From positions 57,467 through 121,466 of the forward strand of contig NZ_BANX01000030.1 of assembly GCF_000334455.1 (NCBI RefSeq): a stretch of DNA of 64,000 nt, written 5' to 3'. Source of the DNA: Gordonia soli NBRC 108243. Lineage in GTDB: Bacteria > Actinomycetota > Actinomycetes > Mycobacteriales > Mycobacteriaceae. The notes below the pieces were generated by a model. That model ran no database searches and was not told the DNA's origin. It saw only the letters and a list, made by a program, of their open reading frames with translations. A program made the position numbers and the translations under genes. This document shows positions 60,151 to 64,000 of the stretch, in pieces (the stretch's first letter is position 1; every line of letters begins with the position of its first letter).

Positions 60151-60906
60151 TCAGCGGTACGCGGGGAACTCGGGGCTGGAGACGTTGTACACGGTGCCCT
60201 TGCGCGACAACAGGACTCCCAGGGTGCGCGCCTTCTCCGCCCCACGATCGCTGTCGCCCCACACCACGCGCTTGTCGCCGTCGATGCGGAACTGGATGTC
60301 CACCGGCGACGAGGCCTCCACCCGCCGCACCTTCTTCGCGAGGTCGTCGGGCAGACCTGCGACCGCGGACAGCGCGGCCTTGGTGGAGGGATCGGTCGGC
60401 CCCGGGTTCGGGGTGTCGAGGACCGGGAGGCGCAGTGTCTCCGGCGGTACGCCCTGACGGCGATCGAACTCGAGGTACCCGACGCCCCCGCGGTCGAGCA
60501 CATGGATCTTCTGGTCCTGCTCGACGATCGCGACAGGCTGCCGCTCGACCACGGTGATCGTCAGTTCGGACGGATAGGTGCGCTGCACGCGAGCCGACTC
60601 CACCGACGGTATGGCCGCGACCCGGAGCGCGACTGCCTGCGTGTCGACCCTCAGCAGCGGCGTGCCGCCCGGGACGTCTGCGGCGCGCCGGATGTCGTCA
60701 GCGGACACCGTCTTGTTGTCGCGGACCTCGGTGGAGCGTACGGACATCAACGGCGTGTAGTACGCGATCGCGGCGAGCCCCGCAAACAGGGCGACAACCA
60801 GGACGGTGCCCAGCAAGAGCCGGCCCCGTCGCGGCGCCCGGGCCCTCATCCGGACACCGTCATCGTGCACCGCCCGGCCCGGCCATCGTGGCGTCGGGGC
60901 CGGCAT
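60151..60906 (-). CDS. ftsQ: Cell division protein FtsQ
   Basis: 251 residues if started at ATG 60906 ([10 protein letters not shown]), which has GGAG seven bases upstream and overlaps murC by 47 bases; ATG 60849 (MRARAPRRG) just after the murC stop is the alternative. A short basic cytoplasmic part, one membrane helix ([20 protein letters not shown]) and an extracytoplasmic POTRA domain ([20 protein letters not shown]) and beta domain ([20 protein letters not shown]). Bitopic divisome protein. Confidence 0.9.
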   Translation of the reverse strand: MPAPTPRWPGRAVHDDGVRMRARAPRRGRLLLGTVLVVALFAGLAAIAYYTPLMSVRSTEVRDNKTVSADDIRRAADVPGGTPLLRVDTQAVALRVAAIPSVESARVQRTYPSELTITVVERQPVAIVEQDQKIHVLDRGGVGYLEFDRRQGVPPETLRLPVLDTPNPGPTDPSTKAALSAVAGLPDDLAKKVRRVEASSPVDIQFRIDGDKRVVWGDSDRGAEKARTLGVLLSRKGTVYNVSSPEFPAYR

Positions 60907-62479
60907 GGTCAGCTCCGGGCCGTTGCGGGACCGCGTCGCCCGCTCGGGCGGGATCGCCGAGGGCGGCGAGGATCTCGGGCCCCTGCATGGTGATGTCGCC
61001 TGCACCGAGGGTCAGCACGACGTCGCCAGCTCGTGCGATGGCAGCGACCTGTCCGGCCAACGCGGACAGATCCGGTGCGAAATGCACCGGAACCGACACT
61101 CGGTCGGCGATGCTGGCGCCACTCACGCCCGGGATGGGCTCCTCGCGAGCGCCGTAGACGTCGGCGACCACGACCTCGTCGGCGAGATCCAGGGCGGTCG
61201 CGAACTCGGCGGCGAAATCATTTGTGCGCGAGTAGAGGTGGGGCTGGAACACGGCGACGATCCGGCCGGACCGACCGGCTCCCGGCGCCGTGACGAGCTC
61301 ACGGGCGGCCGTCAGCACCGCGGTCACCTCCGTCGGGTGATGGGCGTAGTCGTCGTAGACGTCGACATCGGCTGCCCGACCGCGGAACTCGAACCGACGG
61401 TGAACGCCGGTGAACGCACCGATCCCCCCGATCACCTCGTCGAGTGGGCCACCCGCGGCGACACCACCGACGATCGCCGCGAGTGCGTTGAGTGCCATGT
61501 GCCGCCCCGGCACGGTCAGCGCCACAGTGCGTTCGGCGGTCTCCGCGGTCAGCGGTGCGGTGAACACGACGTCGGCCGACCCGCCGACCCCACTCGCCCT
61601 CCAACCGTGCAGCCGGGCGACGTGAGCCGCCTGTGGGACGCGGGCGGCGTGGATTCCCTCGCCGTAGCCGAGAACACCGACCCCCCGCTCGATCAGCCGA
61701 TCCGCGACACGTCCCGCGAAGTCGGCCGCGCCTTCGTCGTCCAGACACACCACGAGCGTCCCACCGTCGACGATCCGGTCGGCGAAGGCATCGAAGACCT
61801 CGACATACGCTGCGTGCGTACCGAAGTGGTCGAGATGATCGACCTCGATGTTGGTCACGACGGCGACGTCGGGTCGGTACTCCAGCAGCGATCCGTCGCT
61901 CTCGTCGGCCTCGGCGACGAAGATGTCGCCGCTCCCGTGGTGGGCATTGGTGCCCGACTCGTTGAGTTCGCCGCCGACCGCGAACGAGGGATCCAGGCCG
62001 CAGAACTGCAGTGCCACCACCGCGAGCGAGGTCGTCGACGTCTTGCCGTGGGTGCCGGCGACGAGCAGCGTCCGGTGCCCGTCCATCAACTGGGCCAGCA
62101 CGCGCGGTCGCAAGATGATCGGGATCCCGCGCTCGCGGGCGGCGACCAGCTCGGGGTTGGTCTTGGGGATCGCGGCGTGTGTGGTCACCACCACCGACGG
62201 TCCGCCGGGCAACAGGTCGAGGGCGGCCGGGTCGTGCCCGATCCGGACCTGCGCGCCGCGGGTCCGCAGGGCCAACACGCCGCGGCTGTCCTTGGCGTCG
62301 GAGCCCGACACCTGCCCGCCGCGGGAGAGCAGGATGCGCGCCAGTCCCGACATGCCCGCACCGCCGATGCCGACCATGTGGACGCGCTGCAACTCTACGG
62401 GCAGGTCGTCGACGGGCCGGGCGTCGGTCACGCCCGCAGACGCATCCGTCGATACGTGGGTGGTCGACTCGTCACTCAT
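60860..62479 (-). CDS. murC: UDP-N-acetylmuramate-L-alanine ligase
   Basis: 539 residues from ATG 62479, preceded by GGAGG. ATP-dependent Mur ligase adding L-Ala to UDP-MurNAc. [20 protein letters not shown] (34-53) binds the nucleotide sugar; [10 protein letters not shown] (141-150) is the ATP loop; [20 protein letters not shown] and [11 protein letters not shown] follow. The ~45 C-terminal residues are Ala/Gly/Pro-rich and longer than usual, and the ftsQ start appears to overlap them. Confidence 0.96.
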   Translation of the reverse strand: MSDESTTHVSTDASAGVTDARPVDDLPVELQRVHMVGIGGAGMSGLARILLSRGGQVSGSDAKDSRGVLALRTRGAQVRIGHDPAALDLLPGGPSVVVTTHAAIPKTNPELVAARERGIPIILRPRVLAQLMDGHRTLLVAGTHGKTSTTSLAVVALQFCGLDPSFAVGGELNESGTNAHHGSGDIFVAEADESDGSLLEYRPDVAVVTNIEVDHLDHFGTHAAYVEVFDAFADRIVDGGTLVVCLDDEGAADFAGRVADRLIERGVGVLGYGEGIHAARVPQAAHVARLHGWRASGVGGSADVVFTAPLTAETAERTVALTVPGRHMALNALAAIVGGVAAGGPLDEVIGGIGAFTGVHRRFEFRGRAADVDVYDDYAHHPTEVTAVLTAARELVTAPGAGRSGRIVAVFQPHLYSRTNDFAAEFATALDLADEVVVADVYGAREEPIPGVSGASIADRVSVPVHFAPDLSALAGQVAAIARAGDVVLTLGAGDITMQGPEILAALGDPARAGDAVPQRPGADHAGPDATMAGPGGAR

Positions 62480-62566
62480 GCGGGTCACCTCCACTCCCAC
62501 GCCGCTCCGGCGTCACCGCAGTCGTCATCACGACCGTCGCCCCCCGACGGTCTGTCGTGGTCATTG

Positions 62567-63784
62567 TCACCGCTGGGCACCGGACCGGCGGGAGCGAAAC
62601 GCGCGAACCGGGCCGTTGCGGTGATCGACGGCCAGGCCGAGTGCCGCATCGGCGACCGCCGTCGCCGCATCGCGATGGCCGAATCCGGCTGCCGCCGCGG
62701 ACATCGCCGTCAGCCGTGCAGGATCGGAGAGCAGCGCGGGCACCTCACGGGCCACCCATTCACTGGTGACCGTCGCGTCGTCGACGAGGAGCCCACCGCC
62801 GGACTCCACGACCGGGAGCGCGTTGAGCCGTTGCTCGCCGTTGCCGTGCGGCAGCGGGACGTAGATCGCCGGCAGCCCGGTCGCGGACACCTCGGCGACG
62901 GTCATCGCGCCTGAACGGCACATCACCAGATCGGCGGCTGCATAGGCGAGATCCATCCGCTTGAGATACCCCACCGCACGGTACGGCGGGGCGTCCGGCG
63001 GCGACTTGGGGTCGATGGAGTTCTTGGGTCCGTAGGCGTGCAGGACCCCGATTCCCGCCGAACCCAGTTCACCGGCCGCACCGGCGACCGCGTCGTTCAG
63101 ACGCTGCGCGCCCTGCGAACCGCCGAACACGAGCAGCGTCGGGGCGTCCTCGTCCAGACCGAAATAGTGGCGGGCCTTCGCACGCAGCGCGGACCGGTCG
63201 AGTTCGGCGAGCACACCACGCACCGGGATGCCGACCACCTCGGCGTCGTCGAGGCCCGAGCCGTCCACGGCGGCCAACACCTTGTCGGCGAATCGGGCAC
63301 CGACCTTGTTGGCGATACCGGCGCTCGCGTTGGCCTCGTGGATCACGATGGGGAGCCGCCGACTGCGCCGGACATGCAGTCGCGCAGCGAGATACGCCGG
63401 GATCGAGACATAGCCGCCGAATCCGACGAGGACGTCGGCGCGCAGATCCCGCAACACCGCGCGGGTCGCGAGCACCGATCGCAGCAGCCGGGTCGGTATG
63501 CGGGCCAACTCGAGCCCGGGCTTACGGGGCAGCGGTACCGGCGGGATCAACTCCAGCGGGTACCCCCGCTCCGGCACCAACGTGGTCTCCAGTCCACGGA
63601 CGGTGCCCAGAGCCGTCACCTGGGCGTCGGGATCCAGCCGGACCACCGCATCGGCGACGGCGAGGGCCGGCTCGATGTGTCCGGCCGTACCACCACCGGC
63701 CACGACGACCGAGAGCGGCCGACCTCCGACCGACCGGCTCGTCGCCGATCCCGTCGACTGCTCCCCCGATGTGCTCGAACTCAC
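62567..63784 (-). CDS. murG: Undecaprenyl-PP-MurNAc-pentapeptide GlcNAc transferase MurG
   Basis: 405 residues from GTG 63784, overlapping the ftsW stop (GTGA). GT-B glycosyltransferase making lipid [22 protein letters not shown] (25-44), [30 protein letters not shown] and the UDP-GlcNAc site [20 protein letters not shown], then [11 protein letters not shown]. About 20 disordered N-terminal residues are extra. 87 bases separate it from murC. Confidence 0.96.
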   Translation of the reverse strand: MSSSTSGEQSTGSATSRSVGGRPLSVVVAGGGTAGHIEPALAVADAVVRLDPDAQVTALGTVRGLETTLVPERGYPLELIPPVPLPRKPGLELARIPTRLLRSVLATRAVLRDLRADVLVGFGGYVSIPAYLAARLHVRRSRRLPIVIHEANASAGIANKVGARFADKVLAAVDGSGLDDAEVVGIPVRGVLAELDRSALRAKARHYFGLDEDAPTLLVFGGSQGAQRLNDAVAGAAGELGSAGIGVLHAYGPKNSIDPKSPPDAPPYRAVGYLKRMDLAYAAADLVMCRSGAMTVAEVSATGLPAIYVPLPHGNGEQRLNALPVVESGGGLLVDDATVTSEWVAREVPALLSDPARLTAMSAAAAGFGHRDAATAVADAALGLAVDHRNGPVRAFRSRRSGAQR

Positions 63785-63999
63785 CGATGCCCAACTCCGT
63801 CTGCGCTCCGTGGATGACTGCGTCGGCCGCGCGGCGCCCCGCCGCCGGCCCCGCGATCACCGATGGTCCCCCGATCACCGATGGTCGCCGAACGTCCGCC
63901 GACACCGGCCCGTCGCGCACCCGAATACCCGGTACGGTAGTCGACCCGCACCGCGGTGGCGCGCCGCGCCCGCGGCCGGTCCGAGGACGGCGCCGTGGC
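63781..63999 (-). CDS. ftsW: Cell division lipid II polymerase FtsW, C-terminal fragment (partial)
   Basis: The frame ending at TGA 63783-63781 stays open for 72 codons to the window edge. The translation is a basic, Gly/Arg-rich disordered tail with a short tandem ([13 protein letters not shown]), typical of the cytoplasmic end of actinobacterial FtsW. The stop overlaps the murG GTG by four bases. Gene order ftsW-murG-murC-ftsQ-ftsZ supports the call; no membrane segment is inside the window. Confidence 0.7.
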   Translation of the reverse strand, partial: ATAPSSDRPRARRATAVRVDYRTGYSGARRAGVGGRSATIGDRGTIGDRGAGGGAPRGRRSHPRSADGVGHR

Positions 64000-64000
64000 C

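Overview
This window is GC-rich actinobacterial chromosome. The gene order, a complete mce operon, Wag31/SepF-type polar growth genes, a mycobacterial-type bioQ-bioA-F-D-B-bsaP biotin locus and an ultra-conserved FtsZ/DivIVA place it among the mycolic-acid bacteria (Mycobacteriales). Overall protein character suggests Gordonia/Williamsia or a close relative; that genus-level guess is inference. Gene order largely matches two blocks of the Mycobacterium tuberculosis map (about Rv1536-Rv1601 and Rv2144c-Rv2154c), here joined at ileS/wag31. I saw no rRNA, tRNA, CRISPR array, integrase or insertion sequence.

Layout. 1-2546: hisD-hisC-hisB (minus, hisB cut by the window edge). 2830-5686: nadC and nadA (minus, overlapping, with no nadB between them) facing the NAD regulator gene nrtR, with a strong palindrome between. 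5806-11890: biotin operon bioA-bioF-bioD-bioB-bsaP-DUF2567 (minus), divergent from the repressor gene bioQ, with two tandem operator-like boxes between. 12019-31039: an acyltransferase-SGNH membrane protein, then the trehalose genes treX/glgX, treY and treZ. A full mce lipid-import operon (yrbEA, yrbEB, mceA-F and one Mce-associated gene, minus strand) lies between treY and treZ. 31040-32228 is a decayed stretch with frameshifted remnants.

32229-47952: ilvA, a secreted beta-propeller, a small membrane protein, dnaE1, a Ser/Thr kinase with no sensor domain, an RluD-type pseudouridine synthase, lspA, two lipoproteins, ansA, a DinX-type Y-family polymerase, and a deazaflavin-type reductase divergent from a TetR regulator with paired operators. 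47974-50081: an ECF41 (SigJ-type) sigma factor translationally coupled to an NADH dehydrogenase-like flavoprotein, preceded by a near-consensus ECF41 promoter. 50177-53404: ileS of the long type behind a T-box leader. 53709-64000: the division/cell-wall cluster read leftward, ftsW(partial)-murG-murC-ftsQ-ftsZ-pgeF-yggS-sepF-yggT-wag31 and a two-TM protein.

Most genes within operons overlap by 4-8 bases (ATGA/GTGA), showing translational coupling. The most informative non-coding elements are the NrtR, BioQ and TetR operators, the bioA leader palindrome, the ECF41 promoter with its flanking 14-bp inverted repeat, the ileS T-box, and unexplained structured repeats upstream of hisD, sepF and ftsZ.
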